A stretch of 64,000 nt of DNA from Candidatus Defluviilinea proxima (lineage in GTDB: Bacteria > Chloroflexota > Anaerolineae > Anaerolineales > Villigracilaceae). The position numbers and the translations under genes were made by a program. Where the stretch lies: contig JADKIW010000001.1 in assembly GCA_016721115.1 (NCBI GenBank), forward strand, positions 4,045,501 to 4,109,500, written 5' to 3'. Positions 33,836-42,506 of the stretch are shown piece by piece (the stretch's first letter is position 1; each line of letters starts with the position of its first letter). The notes beneath the pieces were generated by a model that ran no database searches, was not told where the DNA came from, and saw only the letters and a program-made list of their open reading frames with translations.

Positions 33836-34191
33836 AATTTCTCCTTTGGTGAGTGGGTTCAGAACAGATTAAGCGTAGCACAGAACGAATGTTAAATCAA
33901 CCGTACTTGATTTAACCGCAATTAATTTTTCTCTACCATTGCACCTACGTTTATGGTATAAAAATCATTGTCCCTGCGATGTGCGTGATGTTGCACCTTC
34001 CGTTTTGAGCCAACACGTATCAAAAGGATCTCTAACTCCAATAGAAATAACGCGATAGGCCTGAGCCAAGGCGGCGTTTCTGGGTCGGGATCCACCTGCG
34101 AAAGCAGGTTCAAAACTTAGCAGCACACGGCATTTGCGGGGCATCGACTACAAAAGGCCCTACAGGTTTTAAAACTGTAGGGCCTTATCTT
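33836..34191. other. Intergenic region of 356 bases
   Basis: Contains CCTGCGAAAGCAGG (a small hairpin near 34095) and the terminator at 34154-34186. A 63-codon minus-strand open frame here (33922-34113) has no ribosome site or recognisable content, so no gene is called. Confidence 0.5.
34152..34190 (-). terminator. Terminator of the amine oxidase gene
   Basis: AAGGCCCTACAG (34154-34165) and CTGTAGGGCCTT (34175-34186) form a 12-bp stem; on the minus strand TTTTG follows. Confidence 0.8.
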
Positions 34192-35622
34192 TTACGGTGT
34201 CTGATGTATCGCTATTGCCGCACGCAAGCCCGATTCAAATGCGCCTTGTATCCACGCATGATAAAGAGATGCATGCTCACCAGCGAAATGAATCCGCCCT
34301 TCAGGTTTTACGATCTCATCATGTAATAACGTTTGCTGACCGGGGTCAAACAAGGCAAAGGCGCCGCCTGCGAATTCATCGTCATGCCACATCCAGGATG
34401 CGCCAACTTCAAACTCCTTTGTCACCTGCGGATGGATCTCTGCCACATCGTCGAGCGCTTGAGCAATACGGTCGTCAGGTTTGAGCGAACCCCAACGTTG
34501 CGCATCTTCAGACCATGTATAACTTGCAAGGATGATGCCTCTACCTGTTTCACGTCCGTGGTCAGGATAATACAAGTTACGGATCGGGAGATCGGTCATC
34601 GTGCCTCCGCCAAAGATACCATCGTCCTCTTCCCAGAATCGACGTTTGCATTGGAACAGGATTTTTGCAGAAGCATCATAATGCAATTGACGTATCGCAC
34701 GATTCTTCGCACGCGAGAACGGTTTGAGCACCTCCACATGACGCAGTACGGGGAAAGGCACAGTAATGATGGCATAGTCTCCCGTTTCGCTGAAACGACC
34801 GGCATGTGTTTGATAATGGACGGTGACATCATCAGGTGATTGGTCTATCGCGATCATCTTTGCGCCAAAGCGGATGTTATCTTTCAGTTCAGGTAAAAAT
34901 GCGTGAGGCAATCGGTCTGTGCCACCCTGGAGCTCGATCATGTTTGTGTAATAGTTGCCCGAATCTTCACGGAACAACTCAAGGAAAGATGAGTTCATCA
35001 CCGACTCTTGATTCGCCAGCAAGCCGAACATCTCGATCATGCCTTCAGACCAGCCATTCAATTCCAAAAATTCGCGCGTGGAATATTGGTCATATTTGGC
35101 AACGATCTCATCCCACGCCGCATCGCCATGCTTCTCCAACATATCGAGTAACGGCTGGATGGCTTGCATGTACATTTGTCCCGATGTTTTCCCGAGTTCT
35201 TTCTGATTGACTTCAAATCCCATCAGGGATGGGTTTGCATGTGCTTCGGATGCGCGCATCTTTTTGCCGCCAATGTAGTAATAGGCATTGGGATTGTCCA
35301 TTGTGAAGTCATTGGTCTTCAAACCAAACTTCTCGATGTATTGCATCGTCAATGTGTGCGCACGCGGAATGCGCATCGCACCTACTTCAGCATATAAACC
35401 TTCTGTGAACGGATCGCGCAACGTGTAGACTCGTCCACCGACGCGCTGTTGAGCTTCAAGAATGATCGGGGTATGACCAGCTCGTTTAAGTTCGAACCCG
35501 GCTGAAAGTCCAGCAAGACCCGCCCCCACGATGATGACTTTCTTCGGCTTTCCAGTGTCAAATTTTTTGGCGATCCCCTGCTTCACAACATCAATGTAAT
35601 CCTGAATTGAACGCTCACGCAT
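34192..35622 (-). CDS. Flavin monoamine oxidase / L-amino-acid oxidase family protein
   Basis: A 476-residue FAD-dependent oxidoreductase. The dinucleotide-binding motif is VIIVGAGLAGLSAGFELKRA with the second Gly-Arg motif QQRVGGRVYTL. Near the C-terminus comes the FAD-contacting GRIHFAGEHASLYHAWIQGA typical of amine oxidases. Members oxidatively deaminate amines or amino acids, yielding H2O2 and ammonia; the substrate is unknown. No signal peptide, so cytosolic. ATG 35622 follows GGAGG. Monocistronic, divergent from the Ada-like gene. Confidence 0.88.
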   Translation of the reverse strand: MRERSIQDYIDVVKQGIAKKFDTGKPKKVIIVGAGLAGLSAGFELKRAGHTPIILEAQQRVGGRVYTLRDPFTEGLYAEVGAMRIPRAHTLTMQYIEKFGLKTNDFTMDNPNAYYYIGGKKMRASEAHANPSLMGFEVNQKELGKTSGQMYMQAIQPLLDMLEKHGDAAWDEIVAKYDQYSTREFLELNGWSEGMIEMFGLLANQESVMNSSFLELFREDSGNYYTNMIELQGGTDRLPHAFLPELKDNIRFGAKMIAIDQSPDDVTVHYQTHAGRFSETGDYAIITVPFPVLRHVEVLKPFSRAKNRAIRQLHYDASAKILFQCKRRFWEEDDGIFGGGTMTDLPIRNLYYPDHGRETGRGIILASYTWSEDAQRWGSLKPDDRIAQALDDVAEIHPQVTKEFEVGASWMWHDDEFAGGAFALFDPGQQTLLHDEIVKPEGRIHFAGEHASLYHAWIQGAFESGLRAAIAIHQTP

Positions 35623-35692
35623 AAGAACCTCCAGAACTGGGATGCTTTATATTATCCAGAAATTGTCCGATTTTCAATCACCAATCTTATGC

Positions 35693-35721
35693 TTGACAAA
35701 GGCAATTCACGCATATACAAT
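35693..35721 (+). promoter_or_regulatory. Consensus sigma-70-type promoter for the Ada-like gene
   Basis: TTGACA at 35693-35698, a 17-base spacer and TACAAT at 35716-35721, giving a start near 35728 and a leader of about 145 bases. The match is close to consensus. Confidence 0.75.
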
Positions 35722-35871
35722 CCTGTAGTCCTTTTTATTGTCCAAAACAAAGCCAAGACGTTCCAACATGCATTGCATGTTTTTTTGTTATTGCCCAGCC
35801 TTGAAATATAGCAAGAACCGGGTCGGCAAAGAGAAACGATGTCCATAAAATAGGGTTGAAAAGGAGAGACC

Positions 35872-36729
35872 ATGGACACGAACCTCAAACAACTTTCTGA
35901 CGATTACATTCGCATCGAGCAGGCCATTCTGTATCTCGAAGCTCATTACAAAGAACAACCCAGCCTCGAAGATGTGGCCGCAAACATTGGCTTGAGCGAA
36001 TATCATTTTCAACGACTGTTCACACGTTGGGCAGGCGTGAGCCCCAAGCGTTTTCTGCAATTCGTGACGAAGGAAAGCGCAAAAGTCCTGCTCAAACGAT
36101 CTGAGAATTTACTCGACACCACGCATCAAGTCGGACTTTCGAGTCTGGGCCGCCTACACGAGCTTTTTGTCACCACTGAGGCTGTGACTCCGGGTGAATA
36201 CAAATCGAGTGGCGCAGGCGTGACTATCCGTTATGGCATTCATCCTACTCCCTTTGGCAAATGCCTGATCGCCACAACGGAGCGAGGCATTTGCAATCTC
36301 AGCTTCATACAGGCTAGTGAAGGTGACGCCATTGACAACCTGGTCTCCGAATGGAAGCAGGCAAAGATGATCGAAGATCACAAATCCACCGAATTGATGT
36401 TGGAACCGATCTTTGATCTGGATTATCGTGGCAAGCCTGTGGGATTGCATCTGCGGGGCACAAATTTCCAACTGAAAGTATGGGAAGCATTGCTAAATAT
36501 CCCTGTTGGAACAGTGACTACCTACAAAGACATCGCGGAGCGGATCGGTAATCCGAGAGCATTGCGTGCTGTTGGTACGGCGGTTGGGCATAATCCTGTT
36601 GCCATGTTGATTCCGTGTCATCGCGTGATCAATACAGTTGGAGAGTTCGGCAACTATCGATATGGCGCACCAAGGAAGAAAGCGCTATTGGTAAGAGAGC
36701 TGATGAATACCACGTCGGCAGTTGAGTAA
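35872..36729 (+). CDS. Ada-like fusion: AraC-type domain with O6-alkylguanine-DNA methyltransferase
   Basis: A 285-residue bifunctional protein. Residues about 10-110 are an AraC-type helix-turn-helix pair (PSLEDVAANIGLSEYHFQRL). About 120-280 are a methylated-DNA-protein cysteine methyltransferase with acceptor Cys249 in IPCHRVI and the preceding GTVTTYKDIAERIGNPRALR. It removes alkyl groups from O6-guanine by suicide transfer. Unlike E. coli Ada it lacks the N-terminal zinc/methylphosphotriester domain, so how methylation would be sensed is unclear; this shorter form is common. Strong promoter at 35693. Confidence 0.9.
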   Translation: MDTNLKQLSDDYIRIEQAILYLEAHYKEQPSLEDVAANIGLSEYHFQRLFTRWAGVSPKRFLQFVTKESAKVLLKRSENLLDTTHQVGLSSLGRLHELFVTTEAVTPGEYKSSGAGVTIRYGIHPTPFGKCLIATTERGICNLSFIQASEGDAIDNLVSEWKQAKMIEDHKSTELMLEPIFDLDYRGKPVGLHLRGTNFQLKVWEALLNIPVGTVTTYKDIAERIGNPRALRAVGTAVGHNPVAMLIPCHRVINTVGEFGNYRYGAPRKKALLVRELMNTTSAVE

Positions 36730-36832
36730 TAACAAATAGCAAGTTAATACATTTATAAAAAATTATTAATTACACCTCGGCGCCTGTAATCAAAGGGGGC
36801 TCGTCGTAGAAAATATTCCCAAAAGGATTTGA

Positions 36833-37764
36833 ATGAAAACTAAACTTTGGATTGCTTTGATCGCACTATATATTGTATGGGGTCTACATATCTTGCTATT
36901 CGGTTTGTTGTGGAGACAATGCCGCCCTTCCTGCACGCTTCCATACGCTTTCTGGTCTCGGGCGCCATCCTATTTACCTGGCGCCTCGCCGCTGGCGACT
37001 CCAAACCAACAGCCAGCAATTGGAAATCAACTGCCATCGTTGGTACATTTTTACTGCTCGGTGGTAATGGTCTTGTCTCGCTGGCAGAAAAATATATTCC
37101 ATCTGGTATTGCCGCGTTGGTCATTTCTACTTCGCCATTCTGGTTGGTCCTTTTCGAATCCTTGCGTGCAGGCGGAACCAAACCCAACTGGCAATCCATT
37201 CTTGGGCTTGTGATCGGCTTTAGTGGCGTGTTCCTGTTGATCGGGCCTGCAAAGATCACAGGTGCAGAACAACACTTCAACACAACCAGCGTCATTTTGC
37301 TGATCGTCGCTCCCATTCTTTGGTCGCTGGGCTCCATCTATGCGCGAGGCGCAGATATGCCCAAATCCACATTGATGTCTACAGGGATGCAAATGCTGAT
37401 GGGCTCGGTCTCACTGTTCATTGTCAGCGTGGCGACCGGTGAATTAAGCGGATTCAGCTTTGGTCAAGTTGCGATGCGTTCATGGTGGGGATTGCTATAC
37501 CTCATCACATTCGGGTCGCTTGTCGGGTTCGTAGCGTACGGTTGGCTACTCCATAATGCGCCGGTGTCCCTGTTTTCTACATATGCCTATGTCAACCCAG
37601 TAGTAGCAGTCTTTCTGGGATGGCTATTTGCTGGCGAAGTTTTGAATGCCCGTATTGCAATTGCCAGCGCGATCATCATCGGATCTGTGATCATGATCAA
37701 CTGGGCAAGACAGATATCGTCGAAAAAGCCAGCCATGCAGGTTATACCGGAGGAGATTGAGTAA
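36833..37764 (+). CDS. DMT superfamily permease (EamA), with a one-base frameshift near its start
   Basis: An EamA-type ten-helix transporter of about 310 residues. The ATG at 36833 follows AAAAGGA and starts MKTKLWIALIALYIVWG, which is the expected first helix. The continuation STYLAIRFVVETMPPFLHAS is in the -1 frame. One extra T after GGGG at 36879-36882 (giving GGGGTTCTACA) would restore WGSTYLAIRF exactly as in the family. The remaining frame to 37764 is intact, with both EamA repeats (SPFWLVLFESLRAG; TYAYVNPVVAVFLGWLFAGE). An alternative TTG start at 36847 gives the unlikely N-terminus MDCFDRTIYCM. Sequencing error or real mutation. Confidence 0.85.
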
Positions 37765-37790
37765 CCCTTTCGCCTCCACATGACACACAA

Positions 37791-37826
37791 GGGTTTCTGG
37801 TGTAAAACACCAGAAACCCTTTTTTT
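37791..37826 (+). terminator. Intrinsic terminator of the permease gene
   Basis: GGGTTTCTGGTGT (37791-37803) pairs with ACACCAGAAACCC (37807-37819) over an AAA loop, followed by seven T. It insulates the following operon. The region from here to 38038 is AT-rich with no further gene. Confidence 0.88.
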
Positions 37827-38038
37827 ATAAATCGAGTTGATACGAAGGTAGTGACCGCAATTTGCAAACTGTTGCGCGAATATCGAATTTAGTATATAGT
37901 GTTATTAAATTTTATAGGCGGCTTGATATTTACCAATATATCTCTAGTTCAGTGTACAGATAGGCAGAACCATACATAGTTTTGTCTGAAATCCTACGAA
38001 CCCATAGCATAGCTTCACACAAAAGGGAGAGTAACACT

Positions 38039-40813
38039 ATGAACGAGATCTTTATCAGCTACCGCAGGGAGGATACGGAAGCCGAAATGAAAGCCATTGA
38101 GCTGAGTCTGGAAAAGGCTGGGCATCAGAATATATTTACTGACAGGTCCAAAATCAGCCCTGGGGATAGATGGCCCGATGAAATCACAAACGCACTAGAA
38201 AACGCAAAAATTGTACTCGTTGTTATTGGGCTCAAATGGTTAACTTGCCAAGACGCCGACCAAAACCGCCGCATTGACCACCCAGAAGACTGGGTACGCT
38301 TGGAAGCAAAAACGGCACTGGAAAGAAAAAAACTGGTTATCCCTGTATTAGTCAACGGGGCAAAGATGCCTACATCTTCCGGCTTACCAGACGATATCAA
38401 GGAATTAACCAATCGACAGGCAATTTCTCTGAATCAAGACTCTTGGGCATCTGATATATCGCGCTTATCGAAGATGATCAAGTCTCCAACCCTACGAATA
38501 CCGTCCATTCTCTTGACGTCAAAATCTCCACGAAGGAGGGAGCTCTTAAATCAGATAGGATGGGTTGAGGGAGAACATTACTTCACTACAAACGCATCAG
38601 TCAATTTAAAGCTTGACCACGATGAAAAAGAATTAGACCTTGATAAGGTAAAAGAAATCGTTGAAAAAACTGCCTGCGAAAAAATCAATTTTGTACACAA
38701 TCATGTGATCGCTAATGAAGATAATTCAATGTCGACGATAGGGAAAAGCCTTAATCCCGCCGACACCATTATCGTAGGTGTAGATACTGTCGTCTTTTGC
38801 AATAAAAAGATCCTTGATCGCCCATTGCTCAAGGCACTGGAAATGGCCGGTCCAAACGATATCAAAGAAGCTCGAAAACGGGCCAAAGACATGTTGATGG
38901 AACAAAAAGGACAGCCCATTCACATTGTCACCAGTATTGCCATTGCACTTGCAAATAACCCTAAAATCAAAAAAACGATTACGGTTATCACCGAAGCCCA
39001 GTTACGTGACTATACAGAAGCTGATATCGACAATTACATAGCATACGCAGAGCCCTTCGATAAAGCTGGCGCTTTTGGCATCCAGGAAAAAGGCGTTTCA
39101 CTATTTAAATTCATAAAGGGTAGTTACACAAATGTGGTCGGGCTTCCTTTGCAGGAATTCATTTCCATCATTCAGGAAACCTATGCAGATAAATTTATCT
39201 TGCCTCCACTAAAATCATCGCTAGGCCAAAATGGAAATGTACTGGATAGACCTCCTTTATCCGTCCTAGCCGTTGGAGATATCAACTACGATTATATTTA
39301 CGATGAATTACCTGAAGACTTTTTTTCCAGCCTGCTTCCTCCAGGTAAAAAAATCAATGGAGATGTACGCCGGGTGGCTGGGGGGACAGGTGTAAACTTT
39401 GCAAGGGGCGCTCGTAAAGCTGGCTTCAAAGCGCCATATGTAGTGGGGGTGGTTGGAGGCGATGCAATTGGTCAACAGATCATCAAAGACCTTCATAGCA
39501 ACGATATAACTCCATTACTGGTAACAGACCCTGCGCAACAGACCAGTATTGCCATTATTCTCCGTAACCATGCAAGTAAAGACACTTCAATAACATTGAC
39601 AGACGCAATTCAATCTCTACCGGACATCGCTGTAGGCGTGGCAACGGAAACTCTCAAACTGTCCGATGTGTTTTATTGCTCAGGGTATTGTCTGGTCGAT
39701 TCAAACAGAAAGCCAAACGCATTGAAAATGATGCAAATCGCCAAAGAGGCAAATCGCATCGTGGTTCTGGATGTGGTCGTTGGTATGGATATGAAAAGTT
39801 TATCGAGCAATTTATTTATAAATGAAAGAACAAAAAAACTGGTTGATGTTTCCGTGGCGGAATTACCAGAAGTCTTCCATTGGTTCAACATTGATATGGG
39901 CGAAAAAACAGAAATTGAGACTTGGGAGATCCATAAAGAATCTCTTATAGAAAACCTAAGGGGATTCTTCTCTGTTAGTATTCTACGGACATCAGGCTAC
40001 ACCCACGAAATAATGATATCCCCGACCAACGTGATCGGGCCTGTCGACTTAAATTATGCGACTCTCGAATCACGTAAGAAAGTGGGGTACGGCGATTTTA
40101 AAACCGCTCAAGAAATGTACAATTTTCTATCGCCTAGAATCGTACTTGCATCCAAATCCCCTCAAAGATTGCAGTTACTGCATCAAATCATTGCGCCGGA
40201 AAAGCTCGAAGTGCAAGTCAGCAGTTGCGATGAGGAAAGGCTGACACAAGAAGATCCTTTTGAAAGGGTCAAAAGACTGGCCGTAGCAAAAGCAAAAGAC
40301 GTTTTCCAACAAAGGAAATATAGCGACAATGTAGAGTTCATTATTGGTGCCGACACCGAAATTATACGGCTTGACGAAAACGGTGAATGGAAAATGGTCG
40401 GGCACCCCAAATCGGCTGAGCAGGCGGAAAAAGACCTATTGGAACTCAACGGAAAAAGCCATACCGCAATTACTGGAATAGCCATAATAGGAAAAGACCC
40501 TGAATCGAATAAACTGACTATCAAAACAGATTGCGTAAAAACCAAGGTCATTTTCGCCAAGAACAATGAAGACGAGATCAAGTCGTATGCATTATCAGGT
40601 GAACCTATCGGGCGCGCAGGTGCATATGCAATTCAGGGATTAGGCGCACTGTTGATTAAAAATATTGAGGGAAGTTACAGTAACGTAGTCGGCTTGCCAC
40701 TCGAAAGGCTTTGCGAGATCCTTGCCGATAATTTCAAGAAACCCATATGGATGTTTGACAAGGTTTCCAATTGGGGGCTCCCTGAATCAATAAAAGAGTT
40801 GGAGTTACCATGA
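38039..40813 (+). CDS. TIR-Maf-PfkB-Maf fusion protein
   Basis: A 924-residue cytosolic protein with four enzymatic domains. TIR about 1-145: EIFISYRREDTEAEMKAIEL, IFTDRSKISPGDRWPDEI, and WVRLEAKTALERKKLVIPVL with candidate catalytic Glu89. Maf-type nucleotide pyrophosphatase 1, about 155-390: LLTSKSPRRRELL, VGVDTVVF, FDKAGAFGIQEKG, GSYTNVVGLPL. PfkB/ribokinase about 405-697: VRRVAGGTGVNFARGARKAG and GYGD (683-686) in the place of GAGD. Maf 2, about 699-910: LASKSPQRLQLL, FIIGADTEI, RAGAYAIQGLG, GSYSNVVGLPL. ATG 38039 follows GGGAGAG. Its stop overlaps the next gene's start (ATGA). Individually the families are an NADase/signalling domain, house-cleaning NTP pyrophosphatases and a sugar or nucleoside kinase. 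Their fusion suggests nucleotide-based signalling or toxicity, which is inference. Confidence 0.88.
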   Translation: MNEIFISYRREDTEAEMKAIELSLEKAGHQNIFTDRSKISPGDRWPDEITNALENAKIVLVVIGLKWLTCQDADQNRRIDHPEDWVRLEAKTALERKKLVIPVLVNGAKMPTSSGLPDDIKELTNRQAISLNQDSWASDISRLSKMIKSPTLRIPSILLTSKSPRRRELLNQIGWVEGEHYFTTNASVNLKLDHDEKELDLDKVKEIVEKTACEKINFVHNHVIANEDNSMSTIGKSLNPADTIIVGVDTVVFCNKKILDRPLLKALEMAGPNDIKEARKRAKDMLMEQKGQPIHIVTSIAIALANNPKIKKTITVITEAQLRDYTEADIDNYIAYAEPFDKAGAFGIQEKGVSLFKFIKGSYTNVVGLPLQEFISIIQETYADKFILPPLKSSLGQNGNVLDRPPLSVLAVGDINYDYIYDELPEDFFSSLLPPGKKINGDVRRVAGGTGVNFARGARKAGFKAPYVVGVVGGDAIGQQIIKDLHSNDITPLLVTDPAQQTSIAIILRNHASKDTSITLTDAIQSLPDIAVGVATETLKLSDVFYCSGYCLVDSNRKPNALKMMQIAKEANRIVVLDVVVGMDMKSLSSNLFINERTKKLVDVSVAELPEVFHWFNIDMGEKTEIETWEIHKESLIENLRGFFSVSILRTSGYTHEIMISPTNVIGPVDLNYATLESRKKVGYGDFKTAQEMYNFLSPRIVLASKSPQRLQLLHQIIAPEKLEVQVSSCDEERLTQEDPFERVKRLAVAKAKDVFQQRKYSDNVEFIIGADTEIIRLDENGEWKMVGHPKSAEQAEKDLLELNGKSHTAITGIAIIGKDPESNKLTIKTDCVKTKVIFAKNNEDEIKSYALSGEPIGRAGAYAIQGLGALLIKNIEGSYSNVVGLPLERLCEILADNFKKPIWMFDKVSNWGLPESIKELELP

Positions 40814-41715
40814 CTCAGCCCTATGCCATTATTAGCATGGGCGACACAAACCTAGATTACGTCGTAGGGAACAGTCTCCCCTTTAAGTTTAGCGGCCTAG
40901 TCGAAAATGGCATCATTTGGTGGGATGAGATCAATGAGATTCCCGGAGGAAGTGGGCTGAACTTTTGTGTCTTTGCACAAAAAGAAGGATATCGTCCCCT
41001 GCTTCTCTCAAAAGTTGGTAGAGACACCGCCGGGCATTTCATTACAGATTGGCTCAATACAAACAATATATCCATGCCACAAAATTGGACGGCCGACTCG
41101 CCAACTGGTAAAGCGATCATTATGCGAGACAATGCAGATATTCGCTTACTGATAAATAATAAACAAAATGCGAACCAACTATTGTCTCTGGATGACATAG
41201 AAGAACACAAGACCGATATAACATCCTGTCAGGTACTATATATTTCTGGCTACTGCATCAGTGATATAACCACTCCCCGGTTCCAGGCAACATTGAGAGC
41301 TATGGAATATGCAAAGCAGGCGAATACTCCAAATTCCCCTGTGATAGTCTTCGATGTGGTCCCTCATAGAATTTACGAAAAAATGACTTTCGATGAGTTT
41401 TTGTCTTACACAAAAAATGTAGACATACTCATTTCAGAAGTGGCTACGATGCGACGCTTTCTAGGTCTTGGTTCTAAATCAGAAACCATTGACTATCAAA
41501 TGGCCGAAGAGACATTGACCAAAACCGCGACATATTATGATCGCATAATTCTACGTTTCGGCCCCACAGGATGTGACGAACAGGTTCTTTGGGATAAACA
41601 CACTAACAGTCACACATACAACGAAACAGGACATAAGTCCACAACCGACAAGCGAGGCTTCGGCGATATTCTTACAATAAGAAGTTTGCGTGATTTCTTT
41701 CATGTGCTCCCCTAA
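40810..41715 (+). CDS. PfkB-family kinase, partner of the TIR-Maf-PfkB-Maf protein
   Basis: A 301-residue kinase of the ribokinase fold. N-terminal SMGDTNLDYVVGNSL, the substrate-side Gly-Gly motif EIPGGSGLNFCVFAQKEG, LSKVGRDTAGHFITDWL, and the catalytic anion-hole motif as RGFGD, with the Asp retained. It ends about 15 residues after that motif, earlier than usual ribokinases, exactly as the PfkB domain of the fusion does. It starts in a 4-base ATGA overlap with the upstream gene, so production is probably coupled and the two may form a complex. Substrate unknown. Confidence 0.87.
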   Translation: MTQPYAIISMGDTNLDYVVGNSLPFKFSGLVENGIIWWDEINEIPGGSGLNFCVFAQKEGYRPLLLSKVGRDTAGHFITDWLNTNNISMPQNWTADSPTGKAIIMRDNADIRLLINNKQNANQLLSLDDIEEHKTDITSCQVLYISGYCISDITTPRFQATLRAMEYAKQANTPNSPVIVFDVVPHRIYEKMTFDEFLSYTKNVDILISEVATMRRFLGLGSKSETIDYQMAEETLTKTATYYDRIILRFGPTGCDEQVLWDKHTNSHTYNETGHKSTTDKRGFGDILTIRSLRDFFHVLP

Positions 41716-41727
41716 CAGTAAAGTCTT

Positions 41728-42459
41728 CTAGTGCTTCACCGTTCCTGCCGCTAGTTCCATAATCTCTTTCTTCGTCTCATAGACCTGCACCAGTTTCCCA
41801 TCCTGCATCTGTAGAACCCGATCCACATATTGGCACATGCGCAGATCGTGCGTGACCATGATACCCGCGCGGTTATTCTCGTGGACCAACTTTGCGAACG
41901 TCTCCACTACTTGAAAAGCGCGTTCGGTATCGAGAGATGCGGTCGGTTCATCGGCCAATACAACGGCGGGATTATGAATCAACGCACGCGCAATGGCGAC
42001 ACGTTGTTGCTGTCCACCGGAGAGTTGAGCGGGGAGATTGTGCAAGCGGTCGCTCAGGCCGAGGCGGGCAAGGATTTCTGCAGAACGCATACGTCCCGCT
42101 TTATCGGCCTGTCCGTTGAGGCGTAACATGAATTCCACATTTTCCTGTGCAGTCAAAAAAGGAATCAGGTTATTCGATTGAAACGTGAACCCGATCTTTT
42201 CGCGACGTAATTTTACGCGTCGTTTTTCGTTCATTTGGGCAAGGTCTTGCCCATCAATAAGGACTTGTCCGCTGGTGGGAGAAAGCAACGCGGCAAGAAT
42301 AGAGAGCATCGTAGTCTTGCCCGATCCGCTCGGGCCAACCAACGCAACAAACTCGCCAGACTTTACCTGAAACGAAACATGATCTACGGCATTGATGGTC
42401 GCGCCATCCAGATCAAAGGATTTGACTAAGTCTTTTACTTCGAGAGCTATTGAATTCAT
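41728..42459 (-). CDS. ABC transporter ATP-binding protein (MacB/LolD/DevA type)
   Basis: A 243-residue ATPase with Walker A GPSGSGKT, Q-loop region IGFTFQSNNLIPFLTAQENV, signature LSGGQQQRVAIARAL, and Walker B VVLADEPTASLDT. The QSNNLIPFLT form is typical of exporters of the MacB/DevA class, which drive mechanotransmission rather than classical transport. It follows the permease gene by 47 bases and forms a three-gene unit with it and the thioredoxin-fold protein. Substrate unknown. Confidence 0.92.
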   Translation of the reverse strand: MNSIALEVKDLVKSFDLDGATINAVDHVSFQVKSGEFVALVGPSGSGKTTMLSILAALLSPTSGQVLIDGQDLAQMNEKRRVKLRREKIGFTFQSNNLIPFLTAQENVEFMLRLNGQADKAGRMRSAEILARLGLSDRLHNLPAQLSGGQQQRVAIARALIHNPAVVLADEPTASLDTERAFQVVETFAKLVHENNRAGIMVTHDLRMCQYVDRVLQMQDGKLVQVYETKKEIMELAAGTVKH

Positions 42460-42506
42460 TTACATAATTCCTAATACAGGGTGGGGAGACCCCACCCCTA
42501 CGCAAT

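Noticed and set aside
33922..34113. 63-codon minus-strand ORF in the gap after the lysozyme gene
   Set aside because: No ribosome site, no recognisable domain, composition unlike neighbouring genes.
36847..36880. TTG at 36847 as the start of the DMT permease
   Set aside because: It gives a polar Cys-rich N-terminus unlike the family, while the frame from ATG 36833 encodes the expected first helix up to a single-base break.
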